Positions 24,726 through 33,566 of a stretch of DNA of 64,000 bases are shown here, piece after piece. The DNA is from Pollutimonas thiosulfatoxidans (GTDB lineage: Bacteria > Pseudomonadota > Gammaproteobacteria > Burkholderiales > Burkholderiaceae_B): positions 1,736,001 through 1,800,000 of the forward strand of contig NZ_CP022987.1 in assembly GCF_004022565.1 (NCBI RefSeq), written 5' to 3'. The notes beneath the pieces are model-generated. The model was not told the DNA's origin, searched no databases, and was given only the letters and a program-made list of their open reading frames with translations. Numbering within the stretch: the first letter of the stretch is position 1; each line of letters starts with the position of its first letter. Position numbers and translations under genes: made by a program.

Positions 24726-25253
24726 ATGCGCAACGACACACCGAGCCACTACAGCGGTACTACGCGTTTTCTTCATTGGGCCATGAGCCTGCTGATTATT
24801 CTGCAGTTCATGAAGCTGGGTGATCGCATCAATGATGGCGAGCACTGGGTAGGACAAAACATCGTCCCCTGGCATATTTCCGTTGGCGCTCTTATTTTTG
24901 TACTGGCTCTGTTGCGCTTATGGTGGGCACTGCGGCAACGTCCGCACAGACCACAACCCGAGGCAATGCCCGCCTTGGTCAGGCTAGGCCACAATTTGCT
25001 GTATGCCTGTATGCTGCTACTGCCTATCACCGGCATTTGCACCATGCTGGGCGGCGGCTACGGCCTTACGGTATTCGGCATTAACCTGGTGGCCGAGACC
25101 GAAGTCGAGATCCCCTGGCTGGCTGCAATCGGAAATCTGCACTCGTACATCGCCTGGACATTCGTCGCCCTGGTCATCGGTCATATTGCTGCGGCGCTAT
25201 TCCATCATTTTGTCAGGCGTGACAGAACACTGCGCCGCATGCTGGGTAGTTAG
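24726..25253 (+). CDS. Cytochrome b561-family membrane protein
   Basis: 175-residue inner-membrane protein with four helices and conserved histidines for two hemes b (TRFLHWAM, PWHISVG, LGHNLLYACMLLLPITG, NLHSYIAWTFVALVIGHIAAALFHHFV). It matches the YceJ/CybB type of cytochrome b561, which exchange electrons with quinol and in some cases reduce superoxide. AAGGAATGAGCC precedes the ATG. The stop overlaps the convergent DUF1993 stop by 4 bases. Confidence 0.92.
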   Translation: MRNDTPSHYSGTTRFLHWAMSLLIILQFMKLGDRINDGEHWVGQNIVPWHISVGALIFVLALLRLWWALRQRPHRPQPEAMPALVRLGHNLLYACMLLLPITGICTMLGGGYGLTVFGINLVAETEVEIPWLAAIGNLHSYIAWTFVALVIGHIAAALFHHFVRRDRTLRRMLGS

Positions 25254-25759
25254 TAAGCGCCCATGTAATCACGCTTGCCGATGGCCAGCCCGTTGTGGCG
25301 CAGGATGTCGTAGGCGGTGGTTACGTGGAAGAAAAACTGGGGCAGGCCATACCCGGCCAGGTAGGCCTGACCCGTTAGTTTCTTTTCTTTGGGCGTGCCC
25401 GGGCGCAGAACAATCTCGCGCCCAGCGCTATCGGCAAACTTCGCAGCGTCGACACTATCCAGGAAAGCCAGCGTCTGCGTCAGAAGCGCGTCAAGGTCGG
25501 CAAAACCCTGTTCATTGCCTTCGTATTTGGGCACGTCCATACCTGCCAGTCGCGCAGAAACCCCGCGCGCAAAGTCCGCAGCAGTCTGGACCTGCTTGAT
25601 CAGCGGGAACATGTCGGGAAACAGCCGCGCCTGCAGCAAGGCGTCAGGGTCTATAGATTTTTCGGTCACGTGTGCGTCGGCCCGGGCCAATATGGCTTGC
25701 AGGGCAGTCAACATCTGCTTGAACACGGGAACGGAGTAGGTGTACATCGGTTGGGTCAT
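25250..25759 (-). CDS. DUF1993 family protein
   Basis: 169-residue soluble protein of the DUF1993 family, a predicted four-helix-bundle (DinB-like) fold. It opens MTQPMYTYSVPVFKQMLTAL and has the family features DMFPLIKQVQTAADFA and YGLPQFFFHVTTAYDILRHNG near the C-terminus. Function unknown in the family. AAAGGAACGAC precedes the ATG. It overlaps the b561 gene tail-to-tail by four bases. Confidence 0.88.
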   Translation of the reverse strand: MTQPMYTYSVPVFKQMLTALQAILARADAHVTEKSIDPDALLQARLFPDMFPLIKQVQTAADFARGVSARLAGMDVPKYEGNEQGFADLDALLTQTLAFLDSVDAAKFADSAGREIVLRPGTPKEKKLTGQAYLAGYGLPQFFFHVTTAYDILRHNGLAIGKRDYMGAY

Positions 25760-25841
25760 GTCGTTCCTTTATTGAACTTTACAGGAGCGGCCTGCGGCGA
25801 AGCGCAATGCCGGATCAGCCAATGACTATAGCAGGTGCAAC

Positions 25842-26954
25842 TTATTCAACCGGGCTGGACGTCAGATACCGCTTTCGGCCCAAATAGGCGAACAGCACCA
25901 CGGCAATAAAGACCATGGCGGCCACGGCCCACCAGAATCCGTCAGCCTGGTGCAGCCACGGTATATATTCGAAGTTCATGCCAAAAATTCCGGCGATCAG
26001 ATTCAGTGGCAGGAAAACGGCCGTCACCGCCGTCAGCGTGCGCATCACATCGTTGGTACGATTGCTTTGAATATTGAAGTGAATCTGCACCGCTGTTTCG
26101 GCGCTCTGCTCCAGTTGCTGAACATGATGCGACACGCGCTCAATATGCTCGAGCACGTCGCGGCTGCGTACCAGTAATTGATCGTGTTCGTGCTGCGCCA
26201 AGGGGGTCTGGGGCGCGGGCCGATCTTCCAGTACATCCATCCAGCGGTCCATGGCGTTGCGCTGATCGTCGCAAATGTCATACAGGTGGTGCAGCGCCTG
26301 CCTGGCTTTCAGCAGCCCCTCCCAGTTGTCGAAGCGTACATTGGGTCGCAGCAGGCGCTGCTGCCAATGGTCCAGTTGACGGGTCATGACCTTGCGCAGG
26401 TCCAGATAGCCATCAATGGCCAGGCTGACCACGCGCAACATCAGTTCGGCCGGCGAGTCCGGCAATCTGGCCGTCCCAACCGTAGCGCCAACGGAGGCAG
26501 CGGGCAGATGGCCTGATTCTGCGTTGGCCAACTGCTTCAAGCGCTTCACATACGCGGCCAGAATGCCGCAGCCCGCGGGATGCACGCTAAGCAGGACCCG
26601 GTCGTAAGCCACGAAGCCTATCGGCATCGTCTGCACCTTGCGGGTTGTGGGTAACTGCCCTGTCGTGGACGCATCGCCATCGGCCAACTTGCGAATGACC
26701 AACATGTCGTAGACCGAGGTGTAGTCAAAATGTGACGGCAGCTGCGTATTAAGCAGATCAGAGACATGCAGGTCCAGCAAGGGCATACCGGCCCATTGCG
26801 CCAGCCAGGCCTGCGCTTGGGCAATATCTTGCGCGAAGCTATCGCGCTCGAAAGCCAGCCACACGAAGCCATCTTCTGGAACGGCCGCAGGCAACTCGGT
26901 TAGGGCCTCTATGGATTTGTCGGGTCGGATCAAAAAGGCGCGCAAACTCGTCAT
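25842..26954 (-). CDS. CorA/ZntB-family divalent cation transporter
   Basis: 370-residue transporter: a large cytoplasmic N-terminal domain (about 300 residues, with a long helix rich in charged residues) and two C-terminal membrane helices. The family signature GMNFEYIP sits at the end of the first helix, and WWAVAAMVFIAVVLFAYL is the second. It transports Mg2+, Zn2+ or another divalent cation, and the ion is not fixed by the sequence. The ATG at 26954 has AAGGAA six bases upstream; the frame is open further upstream but the conserved part starts here (MTSLRAFLI). Confidence 0.9.
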   Translation of the reverse strand: MTSLRAFLIRPDKSIEALTELPAAVPEDGFVWLAFERDSFAQDIAQAQAWLAQWAGMPLLDLHVSDLLNTQLPSHFDYTSVYDMLVIRKLADGDASTTGQLPTTRKVQTMPIGFVAYDRVLLSVHPAGCGILAAYVKRLKQLANAESGHLPAASVGATVGTARLPDSPAELMLRVVSLAIDGYLDLRKVMTRQLDHWQQRLLRPNVRFDNWEGLLKARQALHHLYDICDDQRNAMDRWMDVLEDRPAPQTPLAQHEHDQLLVRSRDVLEHIERVSHHVQQLEQSAETAVQIHFNIQSNRTNDVMRTLTAVTAVFLPLNLIAGIFGMNFEYIPWLHQADGFWWAVAAMVFIAVVLFAYLGRKRYLTSSPVE

Positions 26955-27112
26955 TGGTATTCCTTGGTGCATAGTTGGCTTCATCATATCCAACACGCCA
27001 ATCAAAAAACACTACCGTCCAGGAAAACTTCACGGTAGACTGAAGCGCACCAGTACCGCGGCATCCGGCAACACCCAGCAGCTTCCAAAAAAATTGCAAT
27101 GAGGGGAACCCG

Positions 27113-28570
27113 ATGAATGATGATCTCGCCATCAAGCATATCGATCAATCGCTGCACAACGACGACCTGGCACCCTTGCCGCACGACAAACGAACGTGGA
27201 CCTGGTTTGAAATCTTTAACGTCTGGTCCAACGACATCCAAAGCCTGTTCGGCTATACCTTGGCAGCTACGCTTTTTATCTCATACGGCTTAAGCGGCAC
27301 CTCGGTATTTGCCGGCATTATCCTGGCCGGGTTCATCGTCATGGTGCTGGTCAATTTGTCGGGCAAACCCAGCGTACGCTATGGCATTCCCTATCCTGTG
27401 ATGGCCCGCGCCAGCATGGGCGTGCGGGGCGCCAACTTTCCGGCATTGGTGCGCGGGATCGTCGCCATCTTCTGGTACGGGGTGCAGACCTATTTTGCGT
27501 CAACGGCGGTGGCCCTGCTGTTGCGGTCAGTGTTCGATATTTCCGGCGGCGCCACCTTCCTGGGCATGACAACAGTCGACTGGATCTCCTACACCTTTGT
27601 GGCGCTCTTTCAGGTGCTGTTGTTTCTACGCGGCATTATCTGGATCACTCGCTTTTTGAACTGGGCAGGCCCCCTGGTCTACCTGGTAATGGTAATACTG
27701 CTGGTGCTGATCTGGATGGAAGCCGGCAGCGGCCTTCCCCACGAAGTTGACCGTATCTTCGCGGGCTCTGGCACCTACGCAGGTGGTCCCGTGGCCGCCT
27801 TCTTTGCCGTCGTGGGCACCATGGTGGCGTATTTCGCGGCAGTCGTGATCAACTACGGCGACTTCTCCCGCTTCGTCAAGTCGGACGGCCACATGCGGCT
27901 GGGCAACTTCCTGGGACTGCCGGTCGGGCTCGCATTTTTCTCTTTTCTTGCCTTGTTCATCACGGCTGGGACTGCGGTAATTTTTGGCGAGACCTTAACC
28001 AACCCCGTGGACATCGTCGGCAAGGTCGATAACCTGTTGCTGACCGTCGTGGCCGCCATCACCTTCTTTGTTGCCACCGTCGGCATCAATCTGGTCGCCA
28101 ACTTCATCCCGCCCTCTTACGACCTGGCCAACCTTTCTCCTGGCCGCATCAGCGCGCGCACCGGCGGCTTCATCGCCGCCTTCATCGCCTTCTTTATTGG
28201 TGGCTTGTGGATAGCCGTCATCAGCAAAATGGGGATAGCCGGCTTTGTCGATACGCTGGGCGCCTTGCTTGCGCCGCTATACGGCATCATGATCGTCGAC
28301 TATTACCTGATACGCCGCCAGCAACTTGACGTCCAGGATCTCTTCTCGGCCGACCCTGCGGGCAAGTACTACTTTGATAAGGGCTGGAACAAAAAAGCCA
28401 TGCTGGCGTTCGTGTTGGCGGCGATATTTTCCGTCGCGTCAGTGTGGACACCGGCCTTGCAGGCATTGTCGGGATTCGCCTGGTTGATAGGCGCTTTCAT
28501 TGGCGGGCTGCTGCACTATCTGCTGATGCGCAAGGCGGTATCGCCCCTGTCAGCCGCCGGTAGTGTCTGA
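27113..28570 (+). CDS. NCS1-family nucleobase/hydantoin permease
   Basis: 485-residue inner-membrane symporter with about 12 helices, of the NCS1 (cytosine/allantoin/hydantoin) family. Conserved stretches are WFEIFNVWSNDIQSLFGYTLA near the start, RYGIPYPVMARASMGVRGAN (family signature), and GDFSRFVKS. It imports a nucleobase-type compound with Na+ or H+. GAGGGG precedes the ATG. The 3' end overlaps the convergent ridA-like gene by 21 bases, and the adenine deaminase and NCS2 permease elsewhere fit a general capacity for nucleobase use. Confidence 0.92.
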   Translation: MNDDLAIKHIDQSLHNDDLAPLPHDKRTWTWFEIFNVWSNDIQSLFGYTLAATLFISYGLSGTSVFAGIILAGFIVMVLVNLSGKPSVRYGIPYPVMARASMGVRGANFPALVRGIVAIFWYGVQTYFASTAVALLLRSVFDISGGATFLGMTTVDWISYTFVALFQVLLFLRGIIWITRFLNWAGPLVYLVMVILLVLIWMEAGSGLPHEVDRIFAGSGTYAGGPVAAFFAVVGTMVAYFAAVVINYGDFSRFVKSDGHMRLGNFLGLPVGLAFFSFLALFITAGTAVIFGETLTNPVDIVGKVDNLLLTVVAAITFFVATVGINLVANFIPPSYDLANLSPGRISARTGGFIAAFIAFFIGGLWIAVISKMGIAGFVDTLGALLAPLYGIMIVDYYLIRRQQLDVQDLFSADPAGKYYFDKGWNKKAMLAFVLAAIFSVASVWTPALQALSGFAWLIGAFIGGLLHYLLMRKAVSPLSAAGSV

Positions 28571-28954
28571 TACCTTGGCAATAACCTTGATCTCGAAGTC
28601 GAAGCCATAAAGCCAGGTAACGCCCACGGCCGTCAAAGTAGGATGCGGTGCCTGGCCCCAGTATTCTGGCACGACCTTCCAGATAGCTTCGAACTTCGAT
28701 TCAGGGTCGACAATAAAAACCGTTACGTCGATCACATCGTCGAAAGAGCTACCCGCAGCGTGCAGGATCCCGTTAAGGTTATCGAAGGCGCGCCGAATTT
28801 GCGTCTCTAATTCGGGTTCGGGCGAGCCATCGTCGCGGCTGCCCACTTGTCCGGACACGAACAAAAAGCCGTTGGAGCGAATTGCAGGTGAATACCGGTT
28901 CCGCTCGTAAAGCTCTTGCCTTCCGGGTGAAAAAACCACATCACGTTTAGTCAT
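28550..28954 (-). CDS. RidA/YjgF-family protein
   Basis: 134-residue member of the RidA (imine deaminase/chorismatase-like) superfamily, trimeric in known cases. The family landmarks are RNRYSPAIRSNGFLFVSGQVG, the Arg of the ligand pocket (QIRRAFDNL) and WLYGFDFEIKVIA. The start at 28954 is chosen because GGAGA lies 7 bases upstream; an ATG at 28960 is too close to it. It hydrolyses reactive enamines, often in pyrimidine or amino-acid pathways. It faces the NCS1 permease and overlaps its 3' end. Confidence 0.9.
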   Translation of the reverse strand: MTKRDVVFSPGRQELYERNRYSPAIRSNGFLFVSGQVGSRDDGSPEPELETQIRRAFDNLNGILHAAGSSFDDVIDVTVFIVDPESKFEAIWKVVPEYWGQAPHPTLTAVGVTWLYGFDFEIKVIAKVSDTTGG

Positions 28955-29142
28955 CAACATTCTCCATTCCAGAGGCTGCAGCAGCCTCGCATTAGTAATG
29001 AATAGACTATATAGATTCGCTGATCGCAGATAAACAGGCGATTCCGGGTATCACTATTCGCGTTATCCAAACAATGAGTGCAGACCCGGGAGACTGTGCA
29101 CCCTGGCGCTAATGGAGGTCTATCAAGTTGAAACATCCGTAG

Positions 29143-29160
29143 ACCATCCAAGTGGATGGT
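29143..29160. promoter_or_regulatory. Inverted repeat operator before the RHH regulator
   Basis: ACCATCCA-AG-TGGATGGT is a perfect inverted repeat with 8-base arms and a 2-base centre. It ends 14 bases before the ATG of a ribbon-helix-helix protein. RHH proteins commonly bind such short dyads in their own promoters, so this is a candidate autoregulatory operator. Confidence 0.6.
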
Positions 29161-29174
29161 TTTAATATCGGCCC

Positions 29175-29597
29175 ATGCCTCCTCGCACTCCTACACTTGC
29201 TTCGGCCACTAAGCCGCCTGACGAGAAAATCACCATTAACCTGGGCTATGTCGACTTGGGCCAAATTGATCTTTTGGTCCAGGAAGGGTTCTATGCCAAC
29301 CGCACGGACCTGATACGAACTGCCATTCGCAATCAATTGGCCGCGCATGGCGACGCGGTACGCCAGGCCGTCAGTCGCAAGACGCTGGTGCTTGGTATTC
29401 AGCACTACTCGGCCGCGGATCTGCTTGCCGTACAGACCGCCGGCGAAACCCTGCAAATAAGAGTGCTGGGCCTGGCAAGCATAGCGCCCGACGTCACGCC
29501 TGAACTTGCCCTGGCAACCATAGAGTCATTGACCGTCCTGGGCGCGCTGCATGCTAGCCCCGCCGTCAAATCTGCACTGCGTCAGCGCATCCGCTGA
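29175..29597 (+). CDS. CopG/ribbon-helix-helix family regulator
   Basis: 140-residue protein. Residues 17-55 are a ribbon-helix-helix DNA-binding unit: a strand (KITINLGYVDL), helix 1 (GQIDLLVQEGFY) and helix 2 (NRTDLIRTAIRNQLAAHG). The rest is a second domain with no recognised fold (LVLGIQHYSAADLLAVQTAGETLQI), possibly for ligand binding or oligomerisation. It is 27 bp upstream of, and in the same direction as, the PHB-depolymerase-like gene, so it probably regulates that gene and itself through the dyad at 29143-29160. Confidence 0.82.
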   Translation: MPPRTPTLASATKPPDEKITINLGYVDLGQIDLLVQEGFYANRTDLIRTAIRNQLAAHGDAVRQAVSRKTLVLGIQHYSAADLLAVQTAGETLQIRVLGLASIAPDVTPELALATIESLTVLGALHASPAVKSALRQRIR

Positions 29598-29624
29598 CAA
29601 CCTACCAGCCTTCAAGGCCACACC

Positions 29625-30740
29625 ATGCACCCTAAATTTCAGCATCTTATGCAGCAGGCGACCCGGCTGACGCAATCGGGAAATCTGGCTGCCGCCACCG
29701 CCGCGATCCAAGCCGCGCTACAACGCGGTGCCCCTGCCTCTAGCGCCCGGCAAGACGAGACCGAGGTCATAGATGTGGAGGCCTGGGAGATCCCTGAACC
29801 GCGGACCGACACAGCGGCCGCTGAAGCGAGCACGGCGACGGACCTACCGCCCACTACCGGTGACGTGTTCATGTCAGGCTTCTTCCGAAGCTCTCGGGGT
29901 CAGCGGGACTACAAACTTTACGTGCCGCCCCACGCGGGCGACCGGCCCATGCCCTTGGTGGTCATGCTGCATGGCTGCACCCAGGATGCCGACGACTTCG
30001 CAGCCGGTACCGCCATGAACGAGGCGGCTCGCGAGCAAGGCTTCTACGTGCTTTATCCAATTCAACCGCGCCAGTCCAACCCCCAGAAGTGTTGGAACTG
30101 GTTCAAGCACAACCACCAGCAGCAAGGGCGGGGCGAGCCGGAAATCCTCGCCGGCATGACGCGTGCGGCGATGCAAGCGCACGCTATCGATTCCCAACGT
30201 GTCTATGTGGCGGGCCTGTCGGCCGGGGGTGCAATGGCAGCGATACTGGCCAGCGCTTACCCCGAACTCTATGCCGCGGCGTGTGTGCATTCCGGGCTTG
30301 CGCCGGGCGTGGCGTCTGACCTGCCCTCCGCGCTGTCCGCCATGAAAGGCAAGGGCACTCCACCCATTGTGCAGGCTGGCAGCGGCGTGCCTACCATCGT
30401 CTTCCACGGAGACCGCGACACGACCGTGCACCCGATCAATGCCGAGGGCGTGATCAAGGCCAGCGTGGGCGCGACCGCCCAGCCAATAACACAGCGCATG
30501 CCCGGCATAGGTGCCAAGCGCAACAGCACCAAATATCTGTACAGCAACGCTGCCGGTGACGTCATCGCTGAACGGTGGGTAATCCATGGCGCCGGCCACG
30601 CCTGGTCAGGCGGCACGGACCAGGGCTCTTATACCGACGGCACCGGCCCCGACGCCACGGCCGAAACCTTGCGATTCTTTTTTGAACGTAGCCTGGGTGG
30701 CGCTAATCCACCACAAACAGCTTCGCCCCGGCCTCGGTAA
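29625..30740 (+). CDS. PHB-depolymerase-family esterase
   Basis: 371-residue alpha/beta hydrolase of the polyhydroxybutyrate-depolymerase/feruloyl-esterase group. The oxyanion region PLVVMLHGCTQDADDFAAGTAMN is followed by the nucleophile motif VAGLSAGGAMAAIL (serine in GLSAG), and a His late in VIHGAGHAWSGG. There is no signal peptide. The N-terminal about 85 residues are low-complexity Ala/Glu-rich and resemble a phasin-like granule-targeting region, so an intracellular granule role is possible. It follows an RHH regulator by 27 bp and overlaps the convergent cupin gene by 38 bases. Confidence 0.88.
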   Translation: MHPKFQHLMQQATRLTQSGNLAAATAAIQAALQRGAPASSARQDETEVIDVEAWEIPEPRTDTAAAEASTATDLPPTTGDVFMSGFFRSSRGQRDYKLYVPPHAGDRPMPLVVMLHGCTQDADDFAAGTAMNEAAREQGFYVLYPIQPRQSNPQKCWNWFKHNHQQQGRGEPEILAGMTRAAMQAHAIDSQRVYVAGLSAGGAMAAILASAYPELYAAACVHSGLAPGVASDLPSALSAMKGKGTPPIVQAGSGVPTIVFHGDRDTTVHPINAEGVIKASVGATAQPITQRMPGIGAKRNSTKYLYSNAAGDVIAERWVIHGAGHAWSGGTDQGSYTDGTGPDATAETLRFFFERSLGGANPPQTASPRPR

Positions 30741-31032
30741 ACGAACGATGCGACTCGGCGTTATCAGCCACCTGATAGCTCATGCCGGGCGTCAGCACAA
30801 ACGTTCGACCATCTTCCAGTTCGGTATGCAGCTCTCCGTCCAGGCATAGCAGCACATGTCCTTTGGCGCACCAGTGGTCGGCCAGATAGCCCGCAGTGTA
30901 TTCGACCATACGCACTCGTATGGATCCGAAATGACAAGTCCGCCAATAGGCGGTACCGGTTACGCCTGCGTGCTCGGTGGGCTCAACTTTTGACCAGTCG
31001 GTGGTACCGAACGGTATCCCTGTCATTTGCAT
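30703..31032 (-). CDS. DHCW-motif cupin protein
   Basis: 109-residue single-domain cupin. The family landmark is ADHWCAKGHVLLCLDGEL in the middle (variant of the DHCW motif), preceded by MVEYTAGY and followed by GMSYQVADNAESHRS. No confident metal-ligand set is visible. The ATG at 31032 is chosen because AGAGAT lies just upstream. Function unknown. Its end overlaps the PHB-depolymerase stop region on the other strand. Confidence 0.85.
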   Translation of the reverse strand: MQMTGIPFGTTDWSKVEPTEHAGVTGTAYWRTCHFGSIRVRMVEYTAGYLADHWCAKGHVLLCLDGELHTELEDGRTFVLTPGMSYQVADNAESHRSFTEAGAKLFVVD

Positions 31033-31063
31033 GAATATCTCTTTAGTATGTTTAACGTTGATG

Positions 31064-31540
31064 TTATAGAAATGCAATCCAGCGCCCCGCCAACACCGCC
31101 GACACCCAGATCAGCAGCGATGCCAGGGCATGCATGCGAGCTGCCCGGGGCGTGCGCGCATCCGGCAGCAGGGCCTGCCGCCACGCGGTACTGGCGTGCA
31201 GCCACAAGGCGTTGATTACCCCCAGCACGACCAGCGCTATCTTTATCAAAAAAGCGGCGCTCGTCACGTACTCTTGTGGCTGGGTAATGAATAGCCACAC
31301 GCCGGTGAGTATCGCCAAGGCCAGGCCGCCCGCTGCCACGCGAGACAGATACGGGGCGATCACAGACAGTGGTATGTCGCGCCCCATACCCAGCACGCGC
31401 AGGTCCAGCGCCACGATGGAGCCGACCAACACGCCCAGAAAAAGGATGTGCGCCGCATTGACGAGTAAATAGGCGGTGCCAGAGCCTTGCAGCAACACCG
31501 CGGGCGGCAGGTTTGCGAGCCACTCGAGCAAGGCCGTCAC
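31064..31540 (-). CDS. Small multi-helix membrane protein
   Basis: 158-residue inner-membrane protein with four predicted helices (AYLLVNAAHILFLGVLVGSIVALDL; GGLALAILTGVWLFI; SAAFLIKIALVVLGVINAL; ALASLLIWVSAVLAGRWIAFL). The start is GTG at 31540, one base after the stop of the upstream DUF6152-like gene, so the two form an operon. Such membrane/DUF6152 pairs recur in proteobacteria, but the function is not known to me. A putative DUF6644-type member. Confidence 0.75.
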   Translation of the reverse strand: MTALLEWLANLPPAVLLQGSGTAYLLVNAAHILFLGVLVGSIVALDLRVLGMGRDIPLSVIAPYLSRVAAGGLALAILTGVWLFITQPQEYVTSAAFLIKIALVVLGVINALWLHASTAWRQALLPDARTPRAARMHALASLLIWVSAVLAGRWIAFL

Positions 31541-31541
31541 C

Positions 31542-31931
31542 CTAGCGGCCTGCCGAGATACGGTCAGGGTAAATGTCGTAGGCCTTGTCGCCGACGGTAA
31601 TCTGCACCGCTTTCATGCGCTTCTCGGTGTGATCCTTGGAACGATTACCCGTCACGTTGACGCTATCGCCCGGCTTGGCAGACCCTTCGATAAAACCTGC
31701 TCTTTTGGTTTGTGCCGGGTTGGCAAGCTCTATCCGCCACACCCCATCGTTGGGCGTTTCGACCTCCAGGCGAGGATGCGGCGGCACCATCGAAACCGAC
31801 TTCACGGTGCCGGTAAGCTTTATTTGCTCGCTGTCGGCCCAGTTCCAGCCATGATGTGCCCAAGCGCTGGTCATGAGCAAGCAGGCCGCGAATAATACTG
31901 AAAGCAATCCAGTAAAAAATCGAAGTGCCAT
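31542..31931 (-). CDS. DUF6152-like secreted protein
   Basis: 129-residue exported protein. The signal peptide (FTGLLSVLFAACLLMTSAWA) is followed by HHGWNWADSEQIKLTGTVKSVSMVPPHPRLEVETP, a compact beta-rich fold with the AHHGW opening typical of this group. AAGGAGAT precedes the ATG at 31931. It is the first gene of a two-gene operon with the membrane protein that starts one base after its stop. The function is unknown, and metal binding by the N-terminal HH is only speculation. Confidence 0.8.
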   Translation of the reverse strand: MALRFFTGLLSVLFAACLLMTSAWAHHGWNWADSEQIKLTGTVKSVSMVPPHPRLEVETPNDGVWRIELANPAQTKRAGFIEGSAKPGDSVNVTGNRSKDHTEKRMKAVQITVGDKAYDIYPDRISAGR

Positions 31932-32002
31932 GGCGATCTCCTTAGGGGTTAGTATCTCGGGGACATCATATTGCAGAACGCCCCCGCTGTTGGAGCCTTT
32001 TT

Positions 32003-32641
32003 ATGACCATAGAACAAGACCGTTTGCGCCAAATCACGGAACTGACGCTGGCCCACTATAACGCTCATGCCGACAGCTTTCGGGAAGGCACGCAGGATCA
32101 TGACGTCAGCCAGAATATCGCCGCGCTGCTGCGCCACATGGAGGGCGCGGCGCCTTATACCGTACTGGATCTCGGCTGCGGCCCGGGCCGCGATCTGCAA
32201 ACCTTCAAAGCCCTGGGCCATCGCCCCATCGGGCTTGACGGGTCCGAGCGCTTTGTCGACATGGCGCGTGCCGCCACCGGCTGCCAGGTCTGGCATCAAA
32301 ACTTCCTTGGCCTGGACTTGCCTGCGGACTACTTCGATGGCATCTACGCCAATGCCGTGCTGTTTCATATCCCGACGCAGGAAGTGCCGCGAGTGCTGGT
32401 CCAACTGCGTGCTGCGCTGAAGTCGAAAGGTGTGCTGTTCTGTTCCAATCCGCGCGGCCAGAATCAGGAGGGCTGGAACGGCGGCCGATATGGCGCATAT
32501 CACGACCTGGATAACTGGCGCGCCTTGATGCAAGCAGCCGGCTTCGAAGAGCTGGAGCACTACTATCGGCCGGAAGGGTTGCCCCGGGAAGAGCAGCCCT
32601 GGCTGGCCAGCGTCTGGCGCAAGGCGGAACCATCACGATGA
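32003..32641 (+). CDS. Class I SAM-dependent methyltransferase
   Basis: 212-residue methyltransferase. The SAM-binding motif VLDLGCGPGRDLQTF is near residues 53-67, IGLDGSERFVDMA follows (acidic residue binding ribose), and a motif IV-like region NAVLFHIP precedes a late GVLFCSNPRG strand. The pattern fits the UbiE/COQ5-like small-molecule methyltransferases. Substrate unknown. GGAG precedes the ATG, and the stop overlaps the next ATG by 4 bases (ATGA). Confidence 0.9.
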   Translation: MTIEQDRLRQITELTLAHYNAHADSFREGTQDHDVSQNIAALLRHMEGAAPYTVLDLGCGPGRDLQTFKALGHRPIGLDGSERFVDMARAATGCQVWHQNFLGLDLPADYFDGIYANAVLFHIPTQEVPRVLVQLRAALKSKGVLFCSNPRGQNQEGWNGGRYGAYHDLDNWRALMQAAGFEELEHYYRPEGLPREEQPWLASVWRKAEPSR

Positions 32642-33147
32642 TTATCCGTTACTCGAAAGCCTCGCTTGTTGCCGCCATTGCACTATTTGCCTCGCTGGTG
32701 GCCTTCGGCAACATCACGGATTACGGCAGCAATTTTGCATTTGTCAGGCATGTACTGCTGATGGACACCATCTTTTCGACCGCCACCATTCATTACCGCG
32801 CCATTCATACGCCCTTCCTGCATCACGCCGCCTATGTACTTATTATTGCGGCCGAAGCGCTGACCGCCATACTGTGCTGGGTGGGCGCCTGGCGTCTGCT
32901 AAAACGGGCGAAATCATCGGCACGTGACTTCAATCACAGCAAGCGCATGGCAGTGGCCGGCCTGACACTGGGCTTTCTGGTGTGGCAAGTCGGTTTCATG
33001 TCGGTAGGCGGAGAATGGTTCGGGATGTGGATGTCGGAACAATGGAATGGCGTGCCGTCAGCGTTCCGCTTTCTGGCCACGATAGCCTTGGTGTTGATCT
33101 ATCTCGTCCAACAGGACGGCGAGATCAGTACGGAAACACCAAAGTAG
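32638..33147 (+). CDS. DUF2165 family membrane protein
   Basis: 169-residue inner-membrane protein with four helices, member of DUF2165. Landmarks are the early ALFASLVAFGNITDYGSNF region, the RHVLLMDTIF stretch, and WQVGFMSVGGEWFGMWMSEQWNG before the last helix. The ATG overlaps the methyltransferase stop (ATGA), so the two are co-translated. No function is known for the family. Confidence 0.88.
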   Translation: MIIRYSKASLVAAIALFASLVAFGNITDYGSNFAFVRHVLLMDTIFSTATIHYRAIHTPFLHHAAYVLIIAAEALTAILCWVGAWRLLKRAKSSARDFNHSKRMAVAGLTLGFLVWQVGFMSVGGEWFGMWMSEQWNGVPSAFRFLATIALVLIYLVQQDGEISTETPK

Positions 33148-33178
33148 CCGCAGGACCGTAAGCTGGCGCAGCCTCCGT

Positions 33179-33559
33179 TTACTTCCCGCGCAGGAAGTCG
33201 ATCAGGCGCCGATCGCGCTTGGTGGGCCGTCCGGCGGCAATCTCTTGCGCGGGCTCTGGCGCAAGCCGTCGCATTTCAGCGGCCTGCTCGCGTGCACTGA
33301 TGCTATCGGCGGTTTCTTCATACAGTTGCCGTGCTACGGGTGCGGGGCCGCGCACACTGCTTACGCCGCATACGCGGACTTGTATGGGAGGGTCTTCTTT
33401 GCGAACCGTGACGATATCGCCGGCCGCGACCTCGCGCGACGGCTTGGCGGTCTGGTCGTTGACCAGCACCCTGCCCTTGCCTATTTCCTGCACCGCCAGG
33501 CTGCGCGTTTTATAAAAGCGGGCAGCCCATAACCATTTATCAAGACGAAGCTTTTCCAT
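33179..33559 (-). CDS. hslR: S4-domain RNA-binding protein, Hsp15 type
   Basis: 126-residue RNA-binding protein. The N-terminal S4 domain is clear: RLDKWLWAARFYKTRSLAVQEIGKGRVLVNDQTAKPSREV. A basic C-terminal tail follows and ends RRLIDFLRGK. Hsp15 binds stalled 50S ribosomal subunits carrying nascent chains after heat shock and recycles them. The start at 33559 (MEKLRLDKWLW) is supported by homology. It lies 7 bases from the pirin stop and likely shares its transcript. Confidence 0.88.
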   Translation of the reverse strand: MEKLRLDKWLWAARFYKTRSLAVQEIGKGRVLVNDQTAKPSREVAAGDIVTVRKEDPPIQVRVCGVSSVRGPAPVARQLYEETADSISAREQAAEMRRLAPEPAQEIAAGRPTKRDRRLIDFLRGK

Positions 33560-33566
33560 CACAGGC

